A DNA stretch of 64,000 bases. Source: JANQMY01 sp965228775. GTDB lineage: Bacteria > Pseudomonadota > Alphaproteobacteria > JANQMY01. A program made the position numbers and the translations under genes. Positions 27,895-35,051 of the stretch are shown here, piece by piece (the stretch's first letter is position 1; every line of letters starts with the position of its first letter). The notes beneath the pieces are model-generated. The model did not search any database. It worked only from the letters and a program-made list of their open reading frames with translations, and was not told the origin of the DNA. The stretch lies in the NCBI GenBank assembly GCA_965228775.1, contig OZ245840.1, positions 2,232,001-2,296,000 of the forward strand, read 5' to 3'.

Positions 27895-28422
27895 TCAGGC
27901 GCCGCTGAGATGCGGATAGCTTGCGTCCCCGTCACCGCGCCTGCCGCGTTCCAGAATATCCGAGGCCGGCGGCTCATCCCATTGGCAGGTAGACGGATCG
28001 TTTCGGCTCCAGTCATAAATCGCGTGGCGATGCGAGACCCGCCATTCGCCATTGCGCTTTTCGAAGCGATCGAGATAACGCCCGGCGGCAACCATGTCCT
28101 GCGGCCCCTCAGGTGAGGCAATGCGGTGATGGGCGATGAAATACGCTTCGCTGCGTGCCGAATTTCCGTCCAGCTCGATCAGCACATTGTGGATGTTGTG
28201 TTGGGTTGCTTCCATGGACTGAAGAACCGGCATGACCCAATCGCAAAACTCGGCCGCCGTTCCTTTGAAGGATCCATGGTCGTCGGTTGCGTCTTCATGG
28301 AAACAAGACGCGAGAAGTGTCTTGTCACACCGGTCAATGCTGCGGGCCAGCCGATGAATAACGTCTGTGATCGCCTGCTTGTCGATAACTGCCTGTAACT
28401 CGGGATCTCGCACGTCGCTCAT
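27895..28422 (-). CDS. SnoaL-like domain protein
   Basis: A 175-residue single-domain protein of the SnoaL/NTF2-like superfamily (SnoaL_4 style): KQAITDVIHRLARSIDRCD, CFHEDATDDHGSFKGTA, HNIHNVLIELDG and WRVSHRHAIYDWS. Relatives include ring-hydroxylating dioxygenase beta-subunit-like folds and isomerases; no catalytic assignment is possible here. ATG at 28422 (MSDVRDPELQ) is used because the family begins there. Stands alone. Confidence 0.8.
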   Translation of the reverse strand: MSDVRDPELQAVIDKQAITDVIHRLARSIDRCDKTLLASCFHEDATDDHGSFKGTAAEFCDWVMPVLQSMEATQHNIHNVLIELDGNSARSEAYFIAHHRIASPEGPQDMVAAGRYLDRFEKRNGEWRVSHRHAIYDWSRNDPSTCQWDEPPASDILERGRRGDGDASYPHLSGA

Positions 28423-28616
28423 ATCAAACCTCTCTGCCTGATGAACCGAAAAGCTAACGGTCCATGATGTCATACTGCAATTTTAGCAGCCAATCGAACA
28501 CCTGCCAAACCTATGATTTTATTGATAAATCTTGAAAACACACGGCATCCTCGTGTCAAAATTGATATGCGATGCGATTCCCGATTAATCTTCAAACGGC
28601 AACATAGGAGAGGGTC

Positions 28617-29129
28617 ATGACACAGCATTTAGGCGCCATCACGAAGCCGGTTGGGGCATGCGGTTTTTTGGGTTGGATCGGACGGATCGTGGCCTTCGGA
28701 ATATTAGCGGTTGGATTATCCGCCTGCGAACCAAGTGACCGCACACCCGGGCTTTGGCTGAGCGGCGATGTATCGGAGTTTCCCGGCGATTGGAGCTTCA
28801 CACAAGATCATCAGGAAATTTTTGTGGAAGTCAGCACGCCGTATTTCCTTTCTCATTCAGTCACCATCTGGTGCGCGTCCTTGGACGGCGATCTCTATAT
28901 CGGGGCCCGCGACCCCGATTCAAAAAGCTGGCCTGGCTGGGTAGACAGCAATCCGGATGTTCGCTTGAAAGTCGGCGACGCGCTTTACGATGTGCGCGTG
29001 AAACCCCTTGAAGATAAGGAAACCGTCCAGGCGTTACGGGCCGTCTATGCAGCCAAATATGATCTGCCGACGGAGTATGCGGAAAATCCCACGAACACCC
29101 GTTACTGGAAGATCATACCGCGCGGCTGA
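28617..29129 (+). CDS. Putative lipoprotein with a split-barrel-like domain
   Basis: A 170-residue protein with a long signal region and lipobox LSAC at residues 34-37 (after FGILAVGL). The mature part contains SHSVTIWCASLDGDLYIGAR, WPGWVDSNPDVRLKVGDALY and VKPLEDKETVQALRAVYAAK, reminiscent of deazaflavin/FMN-binding split-barrel proteins. A GGAGAGGG site precedes the ATG. The function is unknown; the fold assignment is my inference. Confidence 0.65.
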   Translation: MTQHLGAITKPVGACGFLGWIGRIVAFGILAVGLSACEPSDRTPGLWLSGDVSEFPGDWSFTQDHQEIFVEVSTPYFLSHSVTIWCASLDGDLYIGARDPDSKSWPGWVDSNPDVRLKVGDALYDVRVKPLEDKETVQALRAVYAAKYDLPTEYAENPTNTRYWKIIPRG

Positions 29130-29135
29130 TCCCTC

Positions 29136-29714
29136 TCATGCCGTGTGCTTGTAGAGAAAGATGTCCATCATACGCCCTGCGATGCGTTCTTCCGAGACCG
29201 CATGTTGGGCCGCAACAACGGAAGGATCTGCGGCCTCCGGATGTCCCGGATCCCGCTCGCGGACAACTTTGATCATCTGATCATTTAGTTCGAAGAAAAC
29301 AACCGCCCCGGATCGTTTGGAAACTCTCAAGGCCTCCCTGAAAACGCCGGCGCGGAGTGCCGCGTCAACGTGGTGCAAGACACCGAAAAAGAAGACGGCG
29401 TCAAATGACTGGCCATCAAACGGCATGGCGCCGGCATCAAAGGCCTTAAAGCGGATGTTGTGACGCACGCCAACCTTTTCCGCATTCGCCTCCCATTCCT
29501 GCCCTGCGTAATGGGTGGTGTCCGTTTCCGGCTCGCCGGTCAACACATCAAACCCTTCAAGCGCAAGGCAAATGGCAAAATTTCCAGCCCCGGTGCCCAC
29601 ATCCAGAACTTTCGCACTTGTGTCGAGTTCGAGGGCGGACAAGGCGGTTGAGGCATCCGCCCGAATGGCGGTAAATGTGGGGCCAAGCAAGTCGGTCAAT
29701 CTTTCAGCGTCCAT
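29136..29714 (-). CDS. Class I SAM-dependent methyltransferase
   Basis: A 192-residue Rossmann methyltransferase with motif I VLDVGTGAGNFAI (about residue 34), acidic residue at the end of strand 2 (TGEPETD) and motif IV-like FDAVFFFGVLHHVDAA. Start at 29714 (second of two adjacent ATGs) gives proper spacing from GTGAGG. Divergent from a MarR regulator, with a 16-bp palindrome between them, so the MarR protein probably controls it. Substrate unknown. Confidence 0.85.
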   Translation of the reverse strand: MDAERLTDLLGPTFTAIRADASTALSALELDTSAKVLDVGTGAGNFAICLALEGFDVLTGEPETDTTHYAGQEWEANAEKVGVRHNIRFKAFDAGAMPFDGQSFDAVFFFGVLHHVDAALRAGVFREALRVSKRSGAVVFFELNDQMIKVVRERDPGHPEAADPSVVAAQHAVSEERIAGRMMDIFLYKHTA

Positions 29715-29739
29715 CATATTCCTCACTATATGAAAATAA

Positions 29740-29755
29740 ATGCGTGCGCACGCAT
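29740..29755. promoter_or_regulatory. 16-bp perfect palindrome, likely MarR operator
   Basis: ATGCGTGCGCACGCAT is perfectly self-complementary and lies between the divergent methyltransferase (start 29714) and MarR (start 29792) genes, in the place expected for an autoregulatory MarR dimer site. Confidence 0.6.
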
Positions 29756-29791
29756 ATAACTGTCCCGGCATTGTTGTTCAAGGGGTCTGGA

Positions 29792-30226
29792 GTGAAAAAT
29801 CATCTAGCTTTGTTTGATGTTATCGGCGTGATTGCGCATAAGCGATATCAGGGGGCCGAACGCACTTTGGCGGCCATTGGCTTCAACCACACGGAAGCGC
29901 GCCTGCTTACGCTGCTTTCGCAGCGCGATGGCGCCACACAAGATGAACTGTCGGCACAGCTTTTTGTCGACCGCAGCAATGCCGGCCGGTCCCTAAAAAG
30001 ACTTGAAGCGGATGGCTACGTAACGCGCGAGCGCGATACAGACGACAGGCGCACATTTCGCGTTTACATCACCAAGAATGGGTCGGCGGCCACGCGCCAA
30101 ATCGCAAAGGTCAAAGATGTACTGGCCGCGGAATTATTCCAAACCATGACGGAAGATGAGATGGCCACCGCATTACGCCTTCTGGAGTCCGTGGCGAATG
30201 ATGAGTTCTGCACACCTCGGCGCTAA
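29792..30226 (+). CDS. MarR-family transcriptional regulator
   Basis: A 144-residue winged-helix protein. HTH region ATQDELSAQLFVDRSNAGRS and wing segment LEADGYVTRERDTDDRRTFR, flanked by dimerisation helices at both ends. GTG at 29792 is selected because AAGGGG lies upstream and the conserved domain begins soon after; an upstream ATG frame would run through the palindrome and the divergent promoter. It likely represses itself and the divergent methyltransferase; ligand unknown. Confidence 0.85.
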   Translation: MKNHLALFDVIGVIAHKRYQGAERTLAAIGFNHTEARLLTLLSQRDGATQDELSAQLFVDRSNAGRSLKRLEADGYVTRERDTDDRRTFRVYITKNGSAATRQIAKVKDVLAAELFQTMTEDEMATALRLLESVANDEFCTPRR

Positions 30227-30290
30227 CTGAAGCACGCGGAAAGAAATCCGCCGGCAGAATTTCCCGTCCCTGACTTCGAAATCAGAGAAC

Positions 30291-30347
30291 CCTGCGGCAC
30301 GCCTGGCATTGGGGAGCCAATGTTGGGGAAACATGCGTGCCGCAGGG
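30291..30347. terminator. Large hairpin between convergent MarR and Hsp20 genes
   Basis: An inverted repeat of about a dozen bases, CCCTGCGGCA... (from 30291) against GCGTGCCGCAGGG (30335-30347), with a ~32-nt loop. No T-tract is obvious. It lies between two convergent genes and may stop transcription from both sides. Confidence 0.45.
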
Positions 30348-30378
30348 CCTGCTCAAGCCGGCATAAGCCCGATGGGCG

Positions 30379-30873
30379 TTATGCGGCCTTCACCGATATC
30401 TTGCGTTTTTGTTCCTTCGCTTTCGCGGACTTCTTGCAGGTGACGGACAGGACGCCTTTTTCGAACGTCGCCTCCACATTGTCTTCGTCAATCGAAGCGG
30501 GCATGGCGACCTGACGGCAGAAAGATCCATAGCTGCGCTCGACCCGGTGGAAGTTCTTCCTCTCATCCTTGGTTTCGTCATGGCGCTCACCCTGTATGGT
30601 CAAAACGCCATCTGCCAGCGACACATCGATATTCTCTTCATCCATCCCCGGCAGATCGACGGAGATCTCGAGAGCATCCTCAGTCTCGCTGATGTTCAGG
30701 CGCGCAAGGCCGGGATAAGACTGCGTCGCGTCGACAAACCGGCTTGGCAAAAAATCGTTCGAGAAATATTCCGAGAACAATTCGTCCAAATCCCGGTTGA
30801 AGAAATCAAAGGGAGACGCTGCCGCTTTGGTGGGCTGGGCGCGACGGCGGTGTAAAACGGGGAAACGTGTCAT
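30379..30873 (-). CDS. Hsp20/alpha-crystallin small heat-shock protein
   Basis: A 164-residue chaperone. The N-terminal arm (FDFFNRDLDELFSEYF) is followed by an alpha-crystallin domain from ~58 to 155, with ALEISVDLPGMDEENIDVSL, VLTIQGERH, YGSFCRQVAMP and the signature ATFEKGVLSVTCKK. It lacks a clear C-terminal IxI motif (ends KISVKAA). Ribosome site GAAAGGAGAAAGG upstream. Binds unfolding proteins without ATP. Confidence 0.93.
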   Translation of the reverse strand: MTRFPVLHRRRAQPTKAAASPFDFFNRDLDELFSEYFSNDFLPSRFVDATQSYPGLARLNISETEDALEISVDLPGMDEENIDVSLADGVLTIQGERHDETKDERKNFHRVERSYGSFCRQVAMPASIDEDNVEATFEKGVLSVTCKKSAKAKEQKRKISVKAA

Positions 30874-31042
30874 GGCTTTGTCCTTTCTCCTTTCCTTCGG
30901 TAACCATCACCGATCCTTGACGGTCTGTAATGTGGATGAAGGCAGCGCGCGCAACATTGATCTGCGTCAAGAAAATGCCGAATAGGCGTCATTACACGAG
31001 AGGTAATTGCGTGAAAGCAGCGGCCCTGGCACTCTTGCGCTT

Positions 31043-31855
31043 ATGACAAGCACGACGCTCGATTACAGTTTTCCGGATCTTCTCAAAAGCTGGCGCCACA
31101 GCCGGGGCATCAGTCAGCTGGAATTGGCTCTACGCTGCGATTCCTCACAGAAGCATATCAGCTTTCTGGAGTCAGGCCGGTCGCGCCCCAGCCGCACCAT
31201 GGTCTTCGTGGTCAGCGAAGCGCTGGAAGTTCCGCTGCGCGACCGAAACGAGATGCTATTGGCGGCCGGGTTCGCCCCCGGCTACCGTGAAAGTGCCCCC
31301 ACGGATGAAATGCTGTCAGCGGTCAACAATGCGCTTGAGCAAATCCTAAACGGTAATGAGCCATTTCCGGCCATGGTCTTCGACCGGTTCCACAATGTTC
31401 TGCGGGCCAATTTAGGCGCGTTGAATTTGCAGATGTTTCTTTATGGTGTGGACAGTCTGGAAGGCCTTCCGGAAATCTCCTCCAACCTTGTCAAAAGCCT
31501 GCTGCACCCGGACGGATACCGAAAGCACATTCGCAATTGGGAATATGTGTCCGCCGTGATGATGCGCCGTCTCCAAGCGGAGGCCCATGCAGCAGGCAAT
31601 CCAAAAGAAGCACTCGACATTTTGGAAGAATGTGCAGCCTATCCCGGTGTGCCGGACAATTGGCGCCAATTGGTGCCGCAAGATTGGCAACGCCCTGTCC
31701 TGACTGTGGACATTGAGAGAGACGGTGTCGAATTGTCGTTCCTCACCACCCTTACGACTTTGGGCACGCCCTTCGACATCACATTGCAGGAAATCCGTCT
31801 GGAGAGCTTTTTTCCGGCCGACGACGCCACCCGCCAGTTCTTCATGAAGTCATAA
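31043..31855 (+). CDS. XRE-family regulator with MmyB-like ligand domain
   Basis: A 270-residue protein. It has an N-terminal helix-turn-helix (SRGISQLELALRCDSSQKHI, FLESGRSRPSRTMV), then the MmyB-like (MLTR) ligand-binding region: PAMVFDRFHNVLRANLGALN, VKSLLHPDGYRKHIRNWEYV and the C-terminal LSFLTTLTTLGTPFDITLQE. ATG at 31043 is preferred to an upstream in-frame codon. It is the gene just before small-peptide cassette A. Ligand and targets unknown. Confidence 0.85.
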   Translation: MTSTTLDYSFPDLLKSWRHSRGISQLELALRCDSSQKHISFLESGRSRPSRTMVFVVSEALEVPLRDRNEMLLAAGFAPGYRESAPTDEMLSAVNNALEQILNGNEPFPAMVFDRFHNVLRANLGALNLQMFLYGVDSLEGLPEISSNLVKSLLHPDGYRKHIRNWEYVSAVMMRRLQAEAHAAGNPKEALDILEECAAYPGVPDNWRQLVPQDWQRPVLTVDIERDGVELSFLTTLTTLGTPFDITLQEIRLESFFPADDATRQFFMKS

Positions 31856-31877
31856 ACGGCTTCCCCTTTTCGAAAAA

Positions 31878-32031
31878 TGTGACGGGCCGCACAAACGCCC
31901 CGCGTTTGACCCTTGAACCGCCCAACGGCGTGCACGTTGTAGCAGCCGTCACATGAAATACGTCAGGCGCCTCCCAAATGTGATGTGTCGGAAGACAGCA
32001 ACGCACCACAGAAACACAATGGAGAGAGACA
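31878..32031 (+). promoter_or_regulatory. Conserved leader/promoter region of peptide cassette A
   Basis: Blocks in this stretch recur at 34549-34692 upstream of cassette B: TGTGACGG followed by CCGCAC, CTTGAA, TGTA-CAGC-GTCACATGA, CTCCCA, TGATGTGTCGGAAGACA and GGAGAGAGACAATGAAA. TGTGACGG (31878-31885) and CCGTCACA (31946-31953) are inverted, about 60 bp apart. The region most likely contains promoter, operator and a shared 5' UTR. Confidence 0.6.
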
Positions 32032-32115
32032 ATGAAACGCGAATTCTATTTGAAACTGGCATTCCTGGCCCCTGTATCGGTCGCTTTTGCACAACCTTTC
32101 ATCGCCTTCATCTAG
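32032..32115 (+). CDS. Small hydrophobic peptide A1 (27 aa)
   Basis: A 27-codon ORF with an excellent ribosome site (GGAGAGAGACA-ATG). The peptide has a basic N-terminus (MKREFYLKLA) and a hydrophobic core with the family motif FLAPVSVAFAQPF. It is the first of two peptide genes in the cassette; its counterpart in cassette B is at 34693. The shared pattern is F-x-A-P-V-[ST]-V-x3-Q-P-F. No described family is recognised. A single membrane-inserting helix is likely. Confidence 0.75.
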   Translation: MKREFYLKLAFLAPVSVAFAQPFIAFI

Positions 32116-32142
32116 GTCAGATCGAACCTTGGGAGACCAACA

Positions 32143-32226
32143 ATGAACCGCCAGAATTTCTTGAACGCAGCCTTCTTCGCCCCTGTCACGCTTGTATTGG
32201 CACAGCCTTTTCTTCTTCTTGGGTAA
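32143..32226 (+). CDS. Small hydrophobic peptide A2 (27 aa)
   Basis: A 27-codon ORF 27 bp after A1, with GGGAG seven bases before the ATG. It begins MNRQNFLNAAFFAPV and ends in AQPFLLLG. Compared with B2 (34809-34892), 25 of 27 residues are the same; 15 codons differ only synonymously and 2 change the residue (L17V, G27A). That pattern shows selection on the peptide. Followed by a strong terminator, so A1-A2 form a complete bicistronic unit. Confidence 0.85.
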   Translation: MNRQNFLNAAFFAPVTLVLAQPFLLLG

Positions 32227-32266
32227 GTGCAAATGCAAAATGGGGCCTCAAGCCCCAAACAAGACA

Positions 32267-32291
32267 GGGGAGCGCTGAGCTCCCCTTTTTT
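32267..32291 (+). terminator. Terminator of peptide cassette A
   Basis: GGGGAGC (32267-32273) pairs with GCTCCCC (32279-32285), followed by six T. It lies 40 bp after A2 and before the convergent GST gene. A smaller GGGGC/GCCCC hairpin precedes it at about 32242-32256. Confidence 0.9.
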
Positions 32292-32306
32292 GTGTCTGAA
32301 CCACGT

Positions 32307-32969
32307 CTATTTTTTCGGAAGCATGTCCGCGAAGGCTTGCACCGCTTCAAAGGAATCCGCCATCGCCGCCTGGAACTTAGGGCGGGCCATGATGGCATCG
32401 TAATAGGCCTGCAGATGCGGCCGCTTGTCGGTCTCGCCCAGTAACGCCGAGAACCACACACCATAAAAGACGACGAAGTCCGCGCCGGTCAGATCCCCCA
32501 GAATGTAGCCGCCTTGGTCCTTGGTTTTGGCAAGCTGCACTTCCAACATGTCCAGACATTCGCCTGTCTGCACGAAGCCCTCTTCGGCCACTTCCGCAAT
32601 GCGCTTTTCAGGTGGGCGAATAACGGCATGTTCCAAAATCTTGTCCATCGCCGGCAGAATTGTGCCCTCTCCCCAATGGATCCATTGCAGCATGGGCGCC
32701 TTTTCTTTAGGGGAAGCGCCCGGCTGAAACCGGCCATCGCCATATTCCTCCAGCACATATTCAACGATGGCGCCGGACTCAAACAAAACGAAGTCACCAT
32801 CTTGAATGACCGGCAAACGGCCAAGGGGGCTGAGCGCCCTGAATTCGGGTTTGGAGCGTTCGTCGGAAAAGAAATCGATGGTGTGGATGGCATGGGGCAC
32901 ATCCAGTTCTTCCAGAAGCCAACGCACGCGGGTAGATCGGGTGAGCGGGGCGTGGAACAATGTGAGCAT
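32307..32969 (-). CDS. Glutathione S-transferase
   Basis: A 220-residue GST with thioredoxin-like N-domain (LTLFHAPLTRSTRVRWLLEE, cis-Pro in GRLPVIQDGD, ESGAIVEYVLEEYG) and helical C-domain (GADFVVFYGVWFSALL with the capping Asp). The catalytic Ser/Tyr position falls in APLTRSTRV. It is divergent from a TetR regulator, with an operator-like palindrome between them. Likely conjugates or detoxifies an electrophile sensed by that regulator. Confidence 0.9.
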   Translation of the reverse strand: MLTLFHAPLTRSTRVRWLLEELDVPHAIHTIDFFSDERSKPEFRALSPLGRLPVIQDGDFVLFESGAIVEYVLEEYGDGRFQPGASPKEKAPMLQWIHWGEGTILPAMDKILEHAVIRPPEKRIAEVAEEGFVQTGECLDMLEVQLAKTKDQGGYILGDLTGADFVVFYGVWFSALLGETDKRPHLQAYYDAIMARPKFQAAMADSFEAVQAFADMLPKK

Positions 32970-32990
32970 CTTACATACCTTTGTTCATTG

Positions 32991-33007
32991 ACATACCGAT
33001 GGTATGT
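32991..33007. promoter_or_regulatory. TetR operator candidate (ACATACC-GAT-GGTATGT)
   Basis: Perfect 7-bp arms ACATACC (32991-32997) and GGTATGT (33001-33007) with a 3-bp spacer, between the divergent GST and TetR genes. A further half-like ACATACC occurs at 32973-32979. The same half-site appears with no spacer in the palindrome at 55373-55400 next to the other TetR gene. Confidence 0.65.
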
Positions 33008-33027
33008 ATATAGCAACAAGGCGGGTT

Positions 33028-33615
33028 ATGAACAAGAGCAGAAAAGAAGAATATGCGGATGCCACAAGGGCGGCGCTTCTGGAAAGTGCACAAACGCTCT
33101 TTGCCGAAAACGGATATCACAACACGTCTGTAGATGAGATTTGCCGCCTCGCGCGGGTCACCAAGGGCGCGCTTTATCACCATTACCGCAACAAAGAAGA
33201 TATCTTCGCCGATCTTGTGGAAACCCTCGAAATCGCCTTTGTTGACTCCCTGACATTCGATGGTGCTGAGGGCGAAGGACTATGGAAAGTTCTAGCGGAC
33301 GGTGTCGACCGTTTTTTGGAACATTGCCTGGACCCGGCCTATCGCCGCATCGTCCTGGTGGACGCACCCAATGTGTTGGGGGCCAAAAGGCTTGCTGAAA
33401 TCGGCGAGCGCACTGCCACTGGGCTGATGCGGACGGTTTTTACAGCCCTGATAGACCAAAACCTGATCGCAAAGCATCCGGTCGATATTACAGTGCGCTT
33501 GTTTCTAAGTCTGGTAATCGAAGGCGGTTTAGCGATCGGCGAGAGTAAGACACCCTCCAAAACAAAAAACGAAGTGCGGAAACTCGTGTTCGGCTTTTTG
33601 GACTCTCTCAAATAA
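33028..33615 (+). CDS. TetR-family transcriptional regulator
   Basis: A 195-residue TetR protein with N-terminal HTH: ESAQTLFAENGYHNTSVDEI, CRLARVTKGALYHHYRNKED. The C-terminal domain (VLADGVDRFLEHCLDPAYRR) is of the TetR_C type with unknown ligand. ATG at 33028 is preferred over 33004 because the latter overlaps the operator and GGCGGG precedes 33028. Probably represses itself and the divergent GST. Confidence 0.88.
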   Translation: MNKSRKEEYADATRAALLESAQTLFAENGYHNTSVDEICRLARVTKGALYHHYRNKEDIFADLVETLEIAFVDSLTFDGAEGEGLWKVLADGVDRFLEHCLDPAYRRIVLVDAPNVLGAKRLAEIGERTATGLMRTVFTALIDQNLIAKHPVDITVRLFLSLVIEGGLAIGESKTPSKTKNEVRKLVFGFLDSLK

Positions 33616-33808
33616 AAACCGGGGCCTCGTTTCACAATCGTGAGGCAGCTTTTCTGGTTTCGGGCATAAGGGTGTGGTAATTCCGGCGCCGGATCACAAT
33701 ATGCAGGCGACCGGCGCCCAACCGGATCGCGCCCCTATAAACAAGAATTTCTTATCGGCGGTTTCCCAACCGGAACGGACCGACCATACAAAGGACAGGA
33801 GGATACCA

Positions 33809-34471
33809 ATGAGCCTGCGCATCAACGACACCGCCCCCAATTTCTCGGCGGATACCACGGAAGGCAAAATTGATTTTCACAGCTGGATCGGCGAGGGGTG
33901 GGGCGTTTTGTTTTCGCACCCAAAGGACTTCACGCCGGTTTGCACGACAGAGCTTGGATACCTCGCCCGGATGCAGGCGGAATTCGAAAAGCGCAACTGC
34001 AAAATCATCGGCCTGTCGGTGGACTCCGTTGATGATCACAAAGCCTGGACGAAGGACATTGAAGAGACTTCCGGCGCAACGCTTGGCTATCCTCTGATCG
34101 CGGACGAAAACCTGGAAGTGGCGAAACTCTACGACATGCTGCCCGCAAGTGAAGATGGGGCTGCGGGCGACAGAACCGCGGTCGATAATCTCACCGTACG
34201 GTCAGTCTTTTTGGTGGGCCCGGACAAGAAAATCAAAATGAGCCTCACCTACCCCATGAGCACGGGCCGTAATTTCGATGAGCTTTTGCGGGTGCTCGAT
34301 TCCTGCCAGCTCACGGCGGAACACAAAGTGGCAACGCCCGCCAACTGGCAACATGGGGAAGACGTGATCATCGTTCCTGCTGTGAACGATGAAGACGCCA
34401 AGAAGCTTTTCCCCAATGGCTGGGAAACCGTTAAGCCCTACTTGCGCAAGGTTCCCGACCCAAGCGCCTAA
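33809..34471 (+). CDS. 1-Cys (Prx6-type) peroxiredoxin
   Basis: A 220-residue peroxiredoxin. Peroxidatic Cys45 is in HPKDFTPVCTTELG. The long C-terminal extension (ANWQHGEDVIIVPAV, LFPNGWETVKPYLRKVP) is typical of the Prx6 subfamily. It reduces hydroperoxides in the cytosol. AGGAGG lies just before the ATG at 33809. It is followed by its own terminator and then by peptide cassette B. Confidence 0.92.
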   Translation: MSLRINDTAPNFSADTTEGKIDFHSWIGEGWGVLFSHPKDFTPVCTTELGYLARMQAEFEKRNCKIIGLSVDSVDDHKAWTKDIEETSGATLGYPLIADENLEVAKLYDMLPASEDGAAGDRTAVDNLTVRSVFLVGPDKKIKMSLTYPMSTGRNFDELLRVLDSCQLTAEHKVATPANWQHGEDVIIVPAVNDEDAKKLFPNGWETVKPYLRKVPDPSA

Positions 34472-34502
34472 ACCAAATGTTTGGCACCAGTAGTTCTCGA
34501 AA

Positions 34503-34527
34503 GGCCCGCAGTTTTGCGGGCCTTTTT
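34503..34527 (+). terminator. Terminator of the peroxiredoxin gene
   Basis: GGCCCGCA (34503-34510) pairs with TGCGGGCC (34515-34522), loop GTTT, followed by five T. Confidence 0.92.
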
Positions 34528-34548
34528 GTATGTGCCCGCGACAGCAAG

Positions 34549-34692
34549 TGTGACGGCCCGCACATTCAAGCCCTAATCAAGGCTTGAAAAACCTTGATGG
34601 CTGTTGAGCTGTAACAGCGGTCACATGATTTCTGCCGCTGCGCTCCCACATTTGATGTGTCGGAAGACAACAACACCAACCGGAGAGAGACA
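34549..34692 (+). promoter_or_regulatory. Conserved leader/promoter region of peptide cassette B
   Basis: Same ordered blocks as upstream of cassette A: TGTGACGGCCCGCAC at 34549, GCTTGAA, TGTAACAGCGGTCACATGA, CTCCCACATTTGATGTGTCG, GAAGACAACAAC and GGAGAGAGACA before the ATG. The sequence between blocks is different, so the blocks are conserved under selection, not by recent duplication alone. It starts after the peroxiredoxin terminator, so the cassette has its own promoter. Confidence 0.6.
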
Positions 34693-34785
34693 ATGAAATC
34701 CATCAAACGCCAAGCCATGATCCACTTAGCCGTATTCGCACCTGTAACCGTCGCCTTAGTCCAGCCATTCATGGCAATGGTCTGA
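34693..34785 (+). CDS. Small hydrophobic peptide B1 (30 aa)
   Basis: A 30-codon ORF with the same ribosome site as A1 (GGAGAGAGACA-ATG). N-terminus MKSIKRQAMIHLA, core VFAPVTVALVQPFMAMV. It shares the F-A-P-V-T/S-V...Q-P-F motif with A1, A2 and B2 but is more diverged from A1 than B2 is from A2. First of two peptides in cassette B. Confidence 0.75.
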   Translation: MKSIKRQAMIHLAVFAPVTVALVQPFMAMV

Positions 34786-34808
34786 CGCCACTGAACGAGG
34801 ACACGATC

Positions 34809-34892
34809 ATGAACCGCCAAAACTTTCTGAACGCCGCCTTCTTTGCCCCGGTTACCGTGGTACTGGCCCAACCCTTTCTTCTCCTCGCCTAG
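34809..34892 (+). CDS. Small hydrophobic peptide B2 (27 aa)
   Basis: A 27-codon ORF, near-identical peptide to A2 (starts MNRQNFLNAAFFAPV, ends AQPFLLLA) despite 17 changed codons. GAGG lies upstream of the ATG. A basic/polar N-terminus followed by ~18 hydrophobic residues suggests membrane insertion. Followed by a terminator. Function unknown; type I toxin-like peptide, membrane regulator or secreted signal are all possible. Confidence 0.85.
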   Translation: MNRQNFLNAAFFAPVTVVLAQPFLLLA

Positions 34893-34936
34893 AAGCGAAA
34901 GCGAGGCCGACATCAGATCGGCCCTTCAAAAAACAA

Positions 34937-34959
34937 GGGAGCCTTCGGCTCCCTTTTTT
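34937..34959 (+). terminator. Terminator of peptide cassette B
   Basis: GGGAGCC (34937-34943) pairs with GGCTCCC (34947-34953), loop TTC, followed by six T. Confidence 0.93.
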
Positions 34960-35051
34960 GTTTGCTCATGAGGTTATGAGAAACGCAGAATTGCCACAGC
35001 GATGTAATTTTGAGTACGATCCCCGAAAATAAGATTTCGGGAAGGTCAGCC

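Noticed and set aside
31878..31953. Single CRP/FNR binding site formed by TGTGA and TCACA in the cassette leader
   Set aside because: The half-sites are about 60 bp apart, far from the 6-bp spacing that one CRP dimer needs, so a single classical site is not supported.
31963..32238. Minus-strand ORF antisense to peptide cassette A, with a similar one (34566-34913) antisense to cassette B
   Set aside because: They resemble each other only because the plus-strand peptides are conserved. The substitutions between copies are synonymous in the plus-strand frame, and there is no ribosome site on the minus strand.
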